Shown: positions 1 to 12,212 of the stretch, piece by piece
Layout of the letters: every line of letters begins with the position of its first letter
How positions within the stretch are numbered: the stretch's first letter is position 1
DNA from: Apostichopus japonicus
Taxonomy: Eukaryota > Echinodermata > Holothuroidea > Aspidochirotida > Stichopodidae
Direction of reading: 5' to 3'
Length of the DNA: 64,000 nucleotides
Assembly: GCF_037975245.1 (NCBI RefSeq)
Contig: NC_092568.1
Span: forward strand, 30,767,501 to 30,831,500
Notes under the pieces: model-generated
Databases searched by the model: none
What the model saw: only the letters and a program-made list of their open reading frames with translations
What the model was told of the DNA's origin: nothing
Translations under genes and position numbers: made by a program

Positions 1-2260
1 CTGATCCGTTGAATGGTGAGTTAATTGGTTTTGCTCTCGCTTCTCTTCATCTCCTAGGTATAAGGAGAACAATAATCCCAGTGATTAATCGTGTGCCTGT
101 GAGAGGCAGGGTCGCCTCTCTTTGACAACTCTGTGAAATTTCAAGAGTATTATTACCAAACCCTGGGAGACGTTAAAAAGGAAACAAAGCATTGTTATAA
201 GTACAATTCGTAAGCGAGAATTCCCACATATTAATCATATCTTGCAGAATTGCTCTTTTCAAACTTCCAGAAGATTATTGAAAAAATTCAACTTCCTCTC
301 ATGCCTTCTTTATTTGTTTGTTAGGCGATCATCGAAAACAAAATTGGCTTCGAAATCACGAAATTTAGTAAAAGACGTAGGATGGCATTTGATAACAAAC
401 GGTTGAGAGTGTTGGGTGGGAGGGGGGGGGGAGGATGTTACCTCCTGCAAAACCTGTACTCTAATAACTGAGCTTTTCAGTCCTAAGTGGTGATCCAATG
501 TATTACATTTTGAGGTACTTTGCGAGGACGAGACACAACAGACTGTTGCATAATTTCAAATGAAGTGTCACGCATGCGCTCGTTTTAATCTCTGGTGGTT
601 ATATGAGGGTATATAATGACAATAGGGTATAGCAAATGTTACAATTTGGTACTATATTGACATTTTGTATTCCGATCTGTGTGTTGCTTGGGTACTTTCG
701 GATACCATGTGGTACCAAACTTTAGTTGGCCCTTCAATTTTATTCAAGCATGTAGACATTTGATTTCTCTACTTCGGCTTTTATTTTTGATCTGGAGATG
801 ATCCAATAAAATATATCAAATTTATTATTGGATATTAAAGTTGACACCATTCCTGGTATATGCGTCTAGGTAGGTGGGTGGTGTATTGGTTGCAATGTTT
901 CGGACAAATAGTACCAAAACAACACCTCACGGCCTAGATATATGCAACGTGATTATACACAAATGGGCTTGATTTTTATCTTTGTTTTGTATTCAAATTA
1001 TCCACTTTGACATTTGAATTCTGCTCAGTTAGGGGGATAAAACAGAACAGTTTCCCCCTAATTTATAGACATTCATCTCAAGTATAGATAAACTGCCTAG
1101 AGATATCTCTATGGTCGAGGAAAACTTGACAAAGAAGACTCGCTTTACTTAAGCTCAATGAACTCGGTGGTGTATATTCTGTAATTCTATAACAAGGTAA
1201 AGGTGTAGGCTACTTCTTTAATTTGGGTATTATTCAAGGTCTTGTTATCACAGTCAGTTCGCTTCGTCGATAATTCAAGCAATCCAATTGAATTAATTAG
1301 TGACACACTTTTTACGCTTTGTCTGTTAGCTTGATTTTCTGGAACCAAGATAAATCGTTTCACGCTTTATGGAATTGATGTGGGTAGTTGTATACGAGGT
1401 AGCTTTCATAAGAAGAGGTTTATAAGGTGGGTGAGAGTTTTAGAGTACGAATATTTTTTTCAGTTTTGCTTCAAATTATAGCCTGGTAAATTCCACTCGC
1501 CTTCTCACTCCCTCACCAACCCCCATCTCCCTTTCTCTCACTCGCTCCTTATTTTGCCCTGTCTCACTCATTCACTCTCTTTGAGCAAGAAAATTCCGAA
1601 TCATTTGAACAAAAAAAAATTTTGCCTATAAAAACGTGTTGATGAAATTGTTTGCTGGAAATGATTTCCAAACCAAACCATTTAATCATGTTATGTAACT
1701 GAACAGAGGGTTGATGTTTTGAAAAAAATATATAATTTATGTAAGTTTTCGTTATTGAATATACTATTGTTGGTCAAGCTCAATAATTTGCAAACTAACT
1801 GATAAATTAATTTCACATTTTTAAGTTATTTGTTGACTTTACGAATCCACATTATCAAGAAGGGTTTTACTTGAATGTGCGCGGAGCCGTTTCACAAACG
1901 TCTCCTTTAAGTGTTGCGTTAAATGAAAACTCCCTTAAGGCAGCTCAGCTCGTGGCATTTCGTTGAAATGTCTTACTCCCCCCCCCCACCTCACCCCCTC
2001 CACATTTTTTATTTTAATATCATTTTGTTTTGCTTCATGTCACTTTATACTTCATTTTACAAACCTGATAACACGAAATATTGATTACATTATGTATGAA
2101 AGTCCGATTGATTCAAAATTCATAACATGGTATTTTGCTCTCTCTTTTTCTTTTCTTTTTGGCCATACGTTTATTTCTAAGTTCAGATACTTTCTTAACT
2201 AACTTCACTTATACATCTCGTTATAATGGGCTCGCTCCAGCTTTCTTTCTTTACTTCAAA
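1..2260. other. No recognised gene
   Basis: Both strands hold only short stop-limited frames with no family resemblance. There are homopolymer tracts (poly-G near 422, poly-C near 1980) and a CT-rich stretch near 1500-1580. Nothing else could be supported; this is probably intergenic or intronic DNA. Confidence 0.5.
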
Positions 2261-2738
2261 CACTCAGAGATATTTTTCTTCTGTCTCAATACAGTGTGCT
2301 CACTCAGAGATCTTTTCTTTTATTTGAATACAGTGTGCTCACTCTGAGAACTTTTATTCTGTCTTAATACATTGTGTTCACTTAGAGATCTTATATTTTG
2401 TCTTAATACAGTGTCTTCACTTAGAGATATTTTATTCTGTCTTAATATACAGTGTGTTCACTTAGAGATCTTTTATTCTGTCTTAATACAGTGTGTTCTC
2501 TCAGAGATATTTTATTCTGTCTTAATATACAGTGTGTTCACTTAGAGATCTTAATTTTGTCTTAATGCAGTGTGTTCACTTAGAGATATCTTATTCTGTC
2601 TTAATATACAGTTTGTTCACTCAGAGATCTTTTATTCTGTATTAATAAAGTGTGTTTACTCAGAGATCTTTTAATCTGTCTGAATACAGTGTGTTCACTC
2701 AGAGATCTTTTATTCTGTCTTAATATACAGTGTGTTCA
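2261..2738. repeat. Minisatellite, unit about 39 bp, roughly 12 copies
   Basis: Degenerate tandem repeats with the pattern CTTAGAGATC, TTTTATTCTG, TCTTAATACA, GTGTGTTCA. Some units carry an extra 'TA' (TTAATATACAG), giving 41 bp. Neighbouring units differ by single substitutions, so the array is moderately old. It is not coding. Confidence 0.9.
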
Positions 2739-5700
2739 ATTCTTTGTAATTATTGCTTGTCCGTAAGTCTTGTCAGAAATTTGATGACAGTTTACACCAG
2801 TCTATAAAAATTAACCTTGGATTGTTGATTGTAATTTTTATCGACATTCGGATAGTTAACCTTATCACCCTGCCAAAGAGGAAAATTTAGAGGCCCATTT
2901 TTCCAATAAATGCAAATTATATATACCAAATTCTTTATTGGTTAAGACAATATATCCTTTGTCTTCTTTTTGTTTCTGATGCAGCTAAAAAAAAATGAAA
3001 AAAATCCCCGTATGACATTACTGTAGAAAATTACCTGGCATTGGTTTATTGACGATATTTGGATTCAATTCTTCCAACAGACGGACAGACACACATACAT
3101 TCAGACATAAAGACGTGCAGATTAAACATCAAAGTGGACAGTGTATTCTTATTTTGATACATCGCTGGAGAACAACAATAACAATAATAGTAATAACAAC
3201 AACACCAAATGTTAGAAACAAAGTAAATACAAATGAAGAAAGAATGAAAAGATTATATAATAGTTTTTTTTGTGTGTGTGTGTAGTCTTTAAGTTCATCC
3301 GTTTTATCGATGGGACTATTTTCTTGTCAAAGGGGGTGGGGGGGGGGTGGAAGCGGTTGATGTCTGTCTATTTTGTCCAACAAATTATTACATAGACTAA
3401 ACCGGTCGCCTAATTCGCCTAAGGGGATCTTACAAAATCGATATTCGAAAATATAACGTATTAGGAGTTGAAACCCTTCAAATAGTCTAGTCTTATCCCA
3501 TTGCAACATTACAGGATGACTGCAGACATACTTTAAGGCTTAATTTGTTATAGTCCTCGAAAAAAACTTGAAAGCTGGAAGATGTTCTATTGCTGTTGCG
3601 GTTTTCAAGATGTTCACCTTTAAATTATGTTAAATCTCTCGTATGCTCCTATAAGGCTAGACTGATGATGACGTCAGCTCCTCATTACAGTCCTCAATGT
3701 GAAATTTTCATCGATTGCATTATAAATTTGATTAAAAAACTCAACCAAAACATGTTCTTTGAACTTCACATAACCAACCAGCACGTTCGCGTGACATTCA
3801 GCACCATTTGTCCCTTGATCATTTTGAAGCACATTGTATAAAACATGCCATTCGGGGAGGGCCATAAAAGTTTTATGCTTTCCTGTTGGATTTCGTGTTA
3901 CCCCGTCTGAGGAACTGAGCTAAATTTCTGTGTTTTACAGTATAAAGTTCACCCACTTAAACTGCTGAACCACTGCAGCTGTTTAAAGCGATATTTCTAA
4001 AAAATTAAATATTGTTATATATAGAAATACAAACTGAATTGATACCAGTGGATATGGATATTAACAATCTATAAAATATCAAAATTAATTTGGAATCTGA
4101 AGTCATCCTTTTAAAAGGACAGCTCTTCAGAAGCAGCATAAAAACCGACTAGACAAATTAACACAAAAGTTCTCTCTCCTTCATTATATTTTCACAATGT
4201 ATTTCATATTGTTTTCAAACTCAATTTAAGGCGTGTGATTTAATTCATGGCAACACTGTTATGAAGCGCAAAACGTATCTTTTTGTAGCGTAATTATTGA
4301 TAAGACTATGAATTTATCAAATAATTAAAGTAAGCAATATATCTAAGCAGTAGACGTTGTAGCTCTGACAATTTTTTAAAGGTGTATCATACTTTAATAA
4401 ATCCGGCATAGAAATATGATTCCATTTTTATTTGGACTATATCTGAAATTCACACCTTTTGCATAAACTCAGGGCCTAACCGATACGAAAGATATACCTT
4501 GAATTTTTTTGAGGAAGGGGAGGGTGGGGGGGGGGAGGAGGATGTGAACGGTAAAATCTATGGGCGTCTGACATGGTAAATTTTCACCTTTTACATCATC
4601 TTTCGAATACCAAAAAAAATCACTTCATAGTTTTATATTCAAATTGTGATAGATATAGGCCTATTAACATACGCAATCTCAATATTACTGTATATAATGT
4701 ATATGTTGTATGGTGTAACAATAATACAGGTAACGGAAAATACATTTTGCGTCAATATTTTTCAGAGACGAGGAGCCGTTTAAAACAATGCAAATATGAC
4801 CAGATTATTCCAATACTTAACATCTGGTTTAATAACGGTTCATTTCTATCATCGTTTCGCCATAAAAAAATTGTTTTAAATTCTCTGTGAGTCGACATTT
4901 ATCATTTTGATAATATTGAGTCTACTTGCCTAATTCTATTTCATTCTTGAGTTTGCATTTATTAAGTTTTCACCGAAATTCGTTGAAGAACCTGAAAGAT
5001 TTCGTGCTTGCAAATCGACCCCTTTATTACCCAACTTATTAAAATTTGCATGGACCGGAATAAGTAATGATAAATCTCATGCATACTTATTTCTGTACCT
5101 CTAACATCTGACGACATGTACTCACCCCGTGTATACTTTTGTATTTATAGCGAAAGCATTTACCACTGACCAACCGCGCTCCGTCCCCCTACCCCCCCCC
5201 GATCCCGCCACCAGCCCCTCTCTAGCCTTCCCCCTCAAAAAGACCCGACAGTTCCTCCGTGTTCGATATGTTTAATTAGCTACTTAATAGCTGAGTTAAT
5301 GACCTGCAGTTGTTAACTCACTTCTTTTATACTCGCGTCTCATTCTATAAATTCTTACATCATTACCACTTGAAAGCCTATACTTTACTTTATACACAAA
5401 ATGACATATAAACTTGTTTTTATTCTTTGGATCAATGCACTTTAATAAGATCTTGTACGGTAACTATTTTCATGCAGAGGGTCTTAAGTAACAATATATT
5501 CGAACACTTCAATTTAAATAAATAGACAACAATTTTAGTTTTCTACTTACCTTCTGGATCGCGGGGGAAATATCCACGTTTAACCGATGCAAACTTTGCA
5601 CTTGTCGTCTGCTGATAATTCTCAGTGTTGATTCTTACAGACTCTTGTGAATGGTACCATCAAGAAAAAGAAACAGCTCCGGTTGATTATCCAGTGAGAT

Positions 5701-6469
5701 TTTAAACAGGCACATGCGTATAGAAAACTATTTATTGGAATTGGATCAAAGTTCATATTGTAGCAGATTTAACAGTTTACTCCAAGCACACAAGAAGTTT
5801 ACAGTGTAAATAGAAGCTTGTTCAAAGTGTAGTCATGTTTATTCTTACATATTTACGTCATTCTTTGTATTACCCTCAATAAGTCTGCGAATTCTCATCC
5901 TTAGCAACGAATTGTCTAAATTTTAAATTCTTTAAGAAAAAAAAGAGAGAAGAACAACAAGATACCTGCCACGATTTAAAGAGGGCGTATTTTCAGATTA
6001 CAAAATTATCGTAGAGTGTATAATACACACCTGCTTTCGTCACAGCTGGGTGTCCTTGGATTAACCAGCCGGTGACGTACAGTATATACGGCATAAGTTT
6101 GATCGATAGGCAGGTCGCTATTTGATTAGTAGATCTTGTCAGGATGACATTTTATCACTCATCCTTGACAGGTCCATGATGGAAATTTAGTTACAGGAGA
6201 TCGTCTCCCCCTGAAGGGTTATCGAAGGCTAGCTACGTATCATTATTAAATGGTTAATCCCTGTAAAATAATTACAAACAAAAGCACTCGGACTGTTTCT
6301 TCGCTTTTGTGTATTTCCTTTCTTTCTGTCTTTCTTACGGGATAAATTTTAATAGACTCGCAGTCGCAATTAAATGAGTAGATCTTGCCAGATCTATTAA
6401 CATGGTAATAACTTTGCCATGTGTAATCCTTGTCGGTATAGCTAACTGAAACTAATTGTAATGCTATTA
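2739..6469. other. No recognised gene
   Basis: AT-rich sequence without a convincing exon. A 105-codon open frame on + at 4573-4890 resembles no family I know and has unremarkable composition. C-rich and G-rich tracts occur near 3333, 4518 and 5187. On the - strand a GTAAGT donor-like site sits near 5550, but no coding frame leads into it. Confidence 0.4.
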
Positions 6470-6800
6470 TATAATAAGGTCACTTCATGAGGAATAAATA
6501 TGTAATAAGGTCACTGAGGACAAATATGTAATAAGGACACTGCTGGGTGAATAAATATGTCAAAGGTCACTGAGGATAAATATGTTATAAGGTCACTGCT
6601 TGAGGAATAAATATGAAATAAGGTCACTGTGTGGTGAATAAATATGTAATAAGGTCACTGTGTGGTGAATAAATATGCAATAAGATCACTGAGTGGTGAA
6701 TAAATATGTTATAAGGTCGCAGCATGGTTTAAACATATGTAATAAGATCACTGCATAATTGTTAAAACATATATAATAAGGTCAGTGCATGGTTAACAAA
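6470..6800. repeat. Minisatellite, unit about 30 bp (left half of a split array)
   Basis: About eleven degenerate units built around AATAAATATG, TAATAAGGTCACTG and TGTGGTG. Unit lengths vary because of small indels. The same motif resumes near 7697, so the array is interrupted by about 0.9 kb of unrelated sequence. Confidence 0.85.
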
Positions 6801-7188
6801 GGGGCAATCCACCGAGTTGCATATCTCGTCGCAAGCAAACGCTGATTTCAAATGAACAACTAATTTTTTTTCTGGGGATCTGTGGGACACATGGGTGAAC
6901 CCTGGGGAAACATTCCCACCAAGTTTTAAAGGAAATCGGCCGTGCCGTTTAGGAGGAGTTTTGACAAAAAATTGCGCTTAAACTATAAATTTGACCTTTT
7001 ACCACGTGACATTTGACCTCGGTTCCCATGGCAATCACACATTTTGACAGTGGCCTACTTGACATTTCTATGACAGGCTGTGAAGGTTCCATGTCAATTC
7101 AATGGTTCCCCTTGGAATCAAAGCAGAAACTCGCTACAAGTTTGAAAACAATCGGCCCAATCGTTTAGGAGGAGTTTTAGACACACAG
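6801..7188. repeat. Dispersed repeat with an internal diverged duplication
   Basis: Two related segments about 216 bp apart (near 6917-6966 and 7134-7180) share the pattern 'AAGTTTNAAA..AATCGGCC..CGTTTAGGAGGAGTTTT'. This phrase followed by (CA)n is a common repeat style in marine invertebrate genomes. I cannot assign a family. The segment lies between the two halves of the 30-bp minisatellite, so it probably inserted there. Confidence 0.6.
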
Positions 7189-7448
7189 GCGGAGTGTATA
7201 GCCTAGTGGTTAACGCCGGCGTCTCCCAGTCATGAGATCCCCGGTTCGATTCCCCGCCGACAGCAATGTGTGTCGTCTGGCAAGGGTGTTGTTCAATAAC
7301 AACTTCCTGACATGGACGTTAAATGGATGTGTGCCGAGAGATTGGCTTCGGTCAGCTTGCGAGTCTACAAGCCTCCATGGCTTCTTTCGCGAGTTCCTGC
7401 TTGCGGGAAGATCACATATACATACATACATACAAATTAGACACACAG
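7177..7448 (+). mobile_element. tRNA-derived SINE with 12-bp target-site duplication
   Basis: The body spans 7189-7436. Its head is tRNA-like: an RNA polymerase III A box TAGCCTAGTGG at 7199-7209 and a perfect B box GGTTCGATTCC at 7243-7253. A tRNA-unrelated body (about 7265-7415) follows, then a short simple-repeat tail (CATA)n at 7420-7436. The element is bracketed by identical 12-bp direct repeats TTAGACACACAG at 7177-7188 and 7437-7448. This is the layout of a SINE inserted by target-primed reverse transcription. It lies in + orientation and joins a (CA)n tract on its right. A functional tRNA gene is unlikely because of the tail and the target duplications. Confidence 0.9.
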
Positions 7449-7696
7449 ACACACACACACACACAGTTGCACAATGAAACACGCACACCCACATGGACAC
7501 GTTTGACCCCTCCTTCCGTCATGGTCTAACCCATGGGTGCCCCCCCCCCCCCCAAGAGTATAGCTACTCAGGAAAATTAAATTAACCATTACCATGCCAA
7601 CTATTGCTATGGCAACTGACATAGCTGAATATGGTCCAGGTCAAAGGACTTTACAATATCTCATTGTCCCTATGGAAGCTATGAGATAATAAACAT

Positions 7697-7830
7697 TTTA
7701 GGTCACCGCATTAAGAATCAATATGTAAAGTAGGTCACTGGGAATAATTATGAAATCAGGTCACGGGGGATAAATATGTAATCATGTCCCAGAGGGGATG
7801 AGTATGTTAAAAAGTCACTATATTTGTGGT
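7697..7830. repeat. Minisatellite, unit about 30 bp (right half of the split array)
   Basis: Four to five degenerate units of the motif found at 6470-6800 (AATATGTAA..AGGTCACTG..). It shows that the intervening segment is an insertion into a pre-existing array. Confidence 0.75.
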
Positions 7831-10010
7831 AAAAAGATCTAAACCTGACACTATAACGTAAAGCTTTCCCGGCGTGGATATTATCTTTCAAAGGGGAAAC
7901 CATGATGTCAGACAGTTATACAGAGAATACAGGTTAACATTATAACCAGTTAATAGAAACAAAGACACACAAAGATCAATTCTATCAAATCTATTGTGTA
8001 AAATCGTTCTAATACTTCACAGAGAGATTTACTTCATAGCGTTATTTGTCGGTTATTTTTCCGTTACTTTATTAGACGGTGTTGTCCCTGAATTGATTGT
8101 GTGTATCACAGGAAGTGACAACGCGACGTTTATATGGTCTGATCATAAATTGTAGACAAATAAACGAGAGCCAAACGACATTATATGTTTATCCGTTAAC
8201 AAACAAATATACTGCAAATACGCCGTTTATATTAACAAGGTAAATGTAACATCGGTGGGCTTTATATGATTCCTGGTAATAAAACGTGACACAAACGTGA
8301 CACATGTTTCCAGAATAAACACATCCAAAAGGAATTAACAACACTATTTTATCGCCACAACCTAAACACTCTACATTTGAATACCAGGAAATGCCCATTC
8401 ACATGCCATCTGTGCCCCGAAAACTGGAGACCTCAATAACTAGGCCTAAATGTGCACTTAAATGGGAACTTAAAGAAGTTGTTAATTATTATGCCCAAAT
8501 GACACAATAATATAGGTCTTTAATTTAATTTAATTACATATACATATACAATTACACACACACACATACATTATTTAGACATTATTTTGGAGGGAACAAA
8601 ATCTAGGAAGATAGAGGATTACATTGATCGATCATAATCCTATTATAATAATTTGTAGGATTGGTGAAGCTATCGATCAATCGTATATAGAACGTCGCTT
8701 TAAACAGAAGCACGGGAAGTTCAATATTTCGTAACATGCATTCGAAGAACTGTAGTGGCTTTAGTAGTTAAATGCATTACATTAGAGAGTTTCTCTCCTT
8801 AACTTTCTCTGATCTATCATCTTACGTTTGGTCTCACCCTCAACCGTGCCCACTTCTACCGACCCCCATAAACTTCACCCTCTCTCCACCGATTCATATA
8901 AACGCGCGCACACTGCACACATCACATGTGTATCCTCTGTGATGCTTTGTTGTACGCACTCTAGTGCTTCAGAGAGATGTAAACAACAAATTTGAAATTA
9001 GTCTCGAGAATTCTGAAGCGTGTTTTCTTGGTATGACTTGTCTATTGATATCCCAACGGACAGTCATTTGCATATCTACTCGAGGGAATACAAGACTGTA
9101 CGCCACAAATGACGTCACAGCTTTCACGTTTTATTGTTATATCAATGAAACTATTTTTTAATGCAAGAACCTGCAGAGACATATTGTAATCGATCACAAT
9201 AACGGATTATTTTGAGAACAATGGAAGGAGGTCATAAATAATAGAGTTTCTGGTAATAAATTGTCAAATGCTTCCGATAAATAGTTAGTGTCGAAATTCA
9301 TGTTTTCCTTCACTTTCTTGATTCAGTATCAGAACTAGTAAATAATAGAAAGATGTTTATATATCTTGGGAACGCCTAAAATATTTTTGTTTTTGTAAAC
9401 ACATATTTTTTCATCAATTAATAAATTGGTGCATCATAAAGGCCACCAATGACGTATTACTGTGTATCTATTTCTTCTAAATGGTTGATTTATTCCGGGA
9501 ACTGCAGACGTGACCATTGGGAACGGAGTGACATTGATGGCAAGGGAATAATTTTTTATAGGCTATCACTTACAAATGCGATACTCTCTCGATATAGCAC
9601 ATGTGGATGAGGTCATAATTATTTATGAAGTATGGAACGCCAACAAGATAACCAGATATGTATTACCTTGAGGTAATACTTCTATTGTATAAGTAAAGGC
9701 AGTGAACACAGTAAAGATTTACAGTTTGTACATACCAGTGGGTACACGGCTCATCATATTTTCTTTTTCGGCGTCCCATATACTGCAACCTCTGTATCAT
9801 ATCCTCAAAGCAAACTCGTAAATGGTCGTCATAAGCATATATATATATATGGCAAGAACTATACTTTCGACCTGTTTGCTATAAGATCCAATCCTCACGT
9901 GACAGTATTTCTCAAGAGAACCGTTTGTACACAGTTTAATATGTCGAGCAATGTCATCATGCATTATACAGCCCAATGAATGACGTATCTTGTGGACCGG
10001 GAAACCCTAT
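7831..10010. other. No recognised gene
   Basis: AT-rich, with short CA/TA microsatellite tracts near 8535-8570 and 9838-9850. No frame resembles a known protein. Confidence 0.4.
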
Positions 10011-10044
10011 GGTTAGGGTTAACCCCTAGGGTTTAACCCTAACC
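10011..10044. repeat. Perfect inverted repeat built of telomere-like TTAGGG motifs
   Basis: GGTTAGGGTTAA at 10011-10022 is the exact reverse complement of TTAACCCTAACC at 10033-10044. The 10-nt centre contains a further CCC/GGG-type symmetry. It can fold into a 12-bp hairpin. Confidence 0.85.
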
Positions 10045-10286
10045 CGAGAAATACTGCATCACATGTAGTACCATACAATACCGTACTTCTTGAGGCAATG
10101 CAACTTACCCATCCTTATCAATTTCTATGAACTTGCCACATTATAACTTGTCTTGAGAGATGAAAAGAACTTGAGGTCTTGGTGTAAGATCAAGTGTAGT
10201 ATGCATATACATGGGAATAATAATATACTTCACAATATCGACACATCGAACTCGTGATCATATGGTCAAATTTCCGATTTTAGGGT

Positions 10287-10373
10287 GCTGAGGTTGAGAT
10301 TAGGGCTGAAGTTGAGATTGGGGCTGAGGTCGAGATTAGGCGCTGAGGTTGAAATTGGGACTGAAGCTAAGGG
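10287..10373. repeat. Tandem repeat, unit 18 bp, about 4.7 copies
   Basis: Units follow GCTGAGGTTGAGATTAGG with substitutions; one unit is 19 bp. Confidence 0.85.
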
Positions 10374-10793
10374 TGACTTATTCATCCTTGAAATAAGTCC
10401 TTTCTCTGTCTTGTGAGATCTATTTTTTTTAACGTAATTCGTTTATAACTCGGCTGTCTAAATTTCTTCCGAAACATGAAGTAAAGTAAAAAGGTAATTT
10501 GTTAATGTCTCTTACATACTACATGTTTAGACACCAATTCACATATAGCATGTGATGTCAATTACATTGGTGGTTGGTATTGAGTTTGTAAAGGTCAAAA
10601 GTTAGGTTTCCTTTAAAGTATCATCATTGAGCTGCTTTATTACCAGATCTTATTAACGTTGTGTTGAATCATTGTACCTTGCTGCATGGACAACACTGAT
10701 TCGGACGCCAGAAAAAGACAGAGTGCTGTGATATGTTAGCCAAGTACATGTAAGCCAAGTAACAGGCCATGTACGACTTGCTCCTTAACCATG

Positions 10794-10848
10794 GATCCTG
10801 CGATATGCTTTAGTATCAAGAAGCATATACGCAACCGATCGCAGGATC
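10794..10848. repeat. Interrupted inverted repeat upstream of PRORSD1
   Basis: Outer arms GATCCTGCGAT (10794-10804) and ATCGCAGGATC (10838-10848) are exact complements. Inner arms ATGCTT (10805-10810) and AAGCAT (10821-10826) are also complementary, with an asymmetric bulge between the inner and outer right arms. It lies about 230 bp upstream of the PRORSD1 start codon. It may be a cruciform/hairpin or the remnant of a small element. Confidence 0.6.
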
Positions 10849-11080
10849 AAAGAAGAACAAAGTTTGTAAATCAGTAACAGATAAAATAAAAACTTTATGT
10901 GGTGCGCAGCAACTTTAGTACATTTTTTTGTCTCACAAATTGTCGAAGTAGTACGGTATCTCCTTCATAGGAACTCTACACTAAACCTATGTTGATCGAA
11001 TAAAGTTATTGCACAAATGGCGGGCCCTATCTTCACAAAGCGAATGTTTAGTCTTTTAGTGACTTACTACCTACTGTAAC

Positions 11081-12212
11081 ATGGATGAAAGCAAACCAGA
11101 CACGTCTATGTCTCCTGGAAGTGGCAACATGAATCTTGGAAACCGAAAAGAATTAGAAGATTTCTTCGAAAAATTGTCTATCAATGTAGTTACTGTGGAA
11201 CATCCAGAGGTCAGAAGATTTTGATTTAATCAAAATGTATTTTTATGTCTTTGACTGCTTGAGTTTCGCTCATCTAGTCCCAACTATGCTAAGATACGCT
11301 AAATTTACCCAACGTACCTGTCAGTGTCAATGTGATACGAACCAAGTACCAATGATATATTTTGTAGTTATTACCACACTCTGCGTGTGCTGGAAGAAGG
11401 AAACATAAATATTAATAAATAATATAGAGATGATATAAATGGAAAATAGACAACAAAAAGAAAAATGTAGATATTTTATCACTCATTAGTACTCATTACC
11501 TCCTAGTAGTAGTACAATTCCGTAAACTTGACATTGAGGAGCCTACTGTAGGCCTCCAACCTTTAATTCGGCTTAAGTATGCATTCACTATGGATATAAA
11601 GAGATGGACCTTCAGTGTGTGTCCATCCTGTAGTGCAACCAGATTGATCTTCCCCATTCACATACAAATAAAGTATAGTTGCTGAAAGGGCAAAAATATC
11701 AGATTTAATTAGATTAAGAAATTTTGTTATAATATATATTGTGACAAGTTAATGATAAGAACACTACATGTATTTATCTTCCTCTTCAGGTCTTCACTGT
11801 TGAAGCTATGCTGCCATATGTCCAGCAGTTGAATGGAGCTGTCAGCAAAAATCTTTTCCTGAAAGACAAAAAGAAGAAAGGATTATGGCTCTTGACTGCC
11901 AGGCACGAGATTACAGTCAATCTATCAGACTTGGCCAAACAGGTCGGGGCACCCGGAGGATTTCGCTTTGCTGATGAATCACTACTGAAGGAAGCTCTGG
12001 GTGTTGGCCAAGGTTGTGTTACACCGTTTGCAGTTTTTAATGACAAGGAGCAGAAGGTTAAACTTTTGGTGGACTCTGACTTTGTCAATGGAGGACATGA
12101 AAGGATATATGGCCATCCTATGGTCAATTCAGCAACAATAGGCATAACACCAGAGGATTTAATGAAATTTTGGGAAGCAACAGGACACAAACCAATTTTA
12201 GTTAATTTATAG
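11081..12212 (+). CDS. PRORSD1: Prolyl-tRNA synthetase-associated domain-containing protein 1 (YbaK/ProX-type editing domain)
   Basis: Two coding exons: 11081-11209 (43 codons) and 11790-12212 (140 codons plus TAA), joined in phase 0 by a GT (11210) - AG (11789) intron, giving 183 residues. The start is the first ATG of exon 1, whose acidic N-terminal part (KELEDFFEKLSI, about residues 24-35) fits the family. The YbaK/ProX fold follows: KNLFLKDKKKKGLWLL from residue 63 with the conserved lysine of the KNLFLKD motif, GAPGGFRFA (97-105), the glycine-rich GVGQGCVTP (114-122), then GHPMVNSATIGIT. Known family members are free-standing proteins related to bacterial trans-editing factors that hydrolyse mischarged alanyl-tRNA(Pro); activity here is inferred. 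Length is close to vertebrate homologues (about 170). A GC-richer AAATGGCGGG motif lies about 70 bp upstream of the ATG. No disruption is seen. The human copy is annotated as a pseudogene; this one looks intact. Confidence 0.95.

Noticed and set aside
4573-4890. A 105-codon + strand frame
   Set aside because: AT-rich, Asn/Tyr-heavy composition without motifs or splice context; likely chance.
5551-5660. A - strand exon ending at a GTAAGT donor
   Set aside because: No coding frame or partner exon could be identified; at most an untranslated exon.
7189-7262. A functional tRNA gene
   Set aside because: A and B boxes are present, but the sequence continues into a SINE body and simple-repeat tail between target duplications, and the anticodon arm does not fold cleanly.
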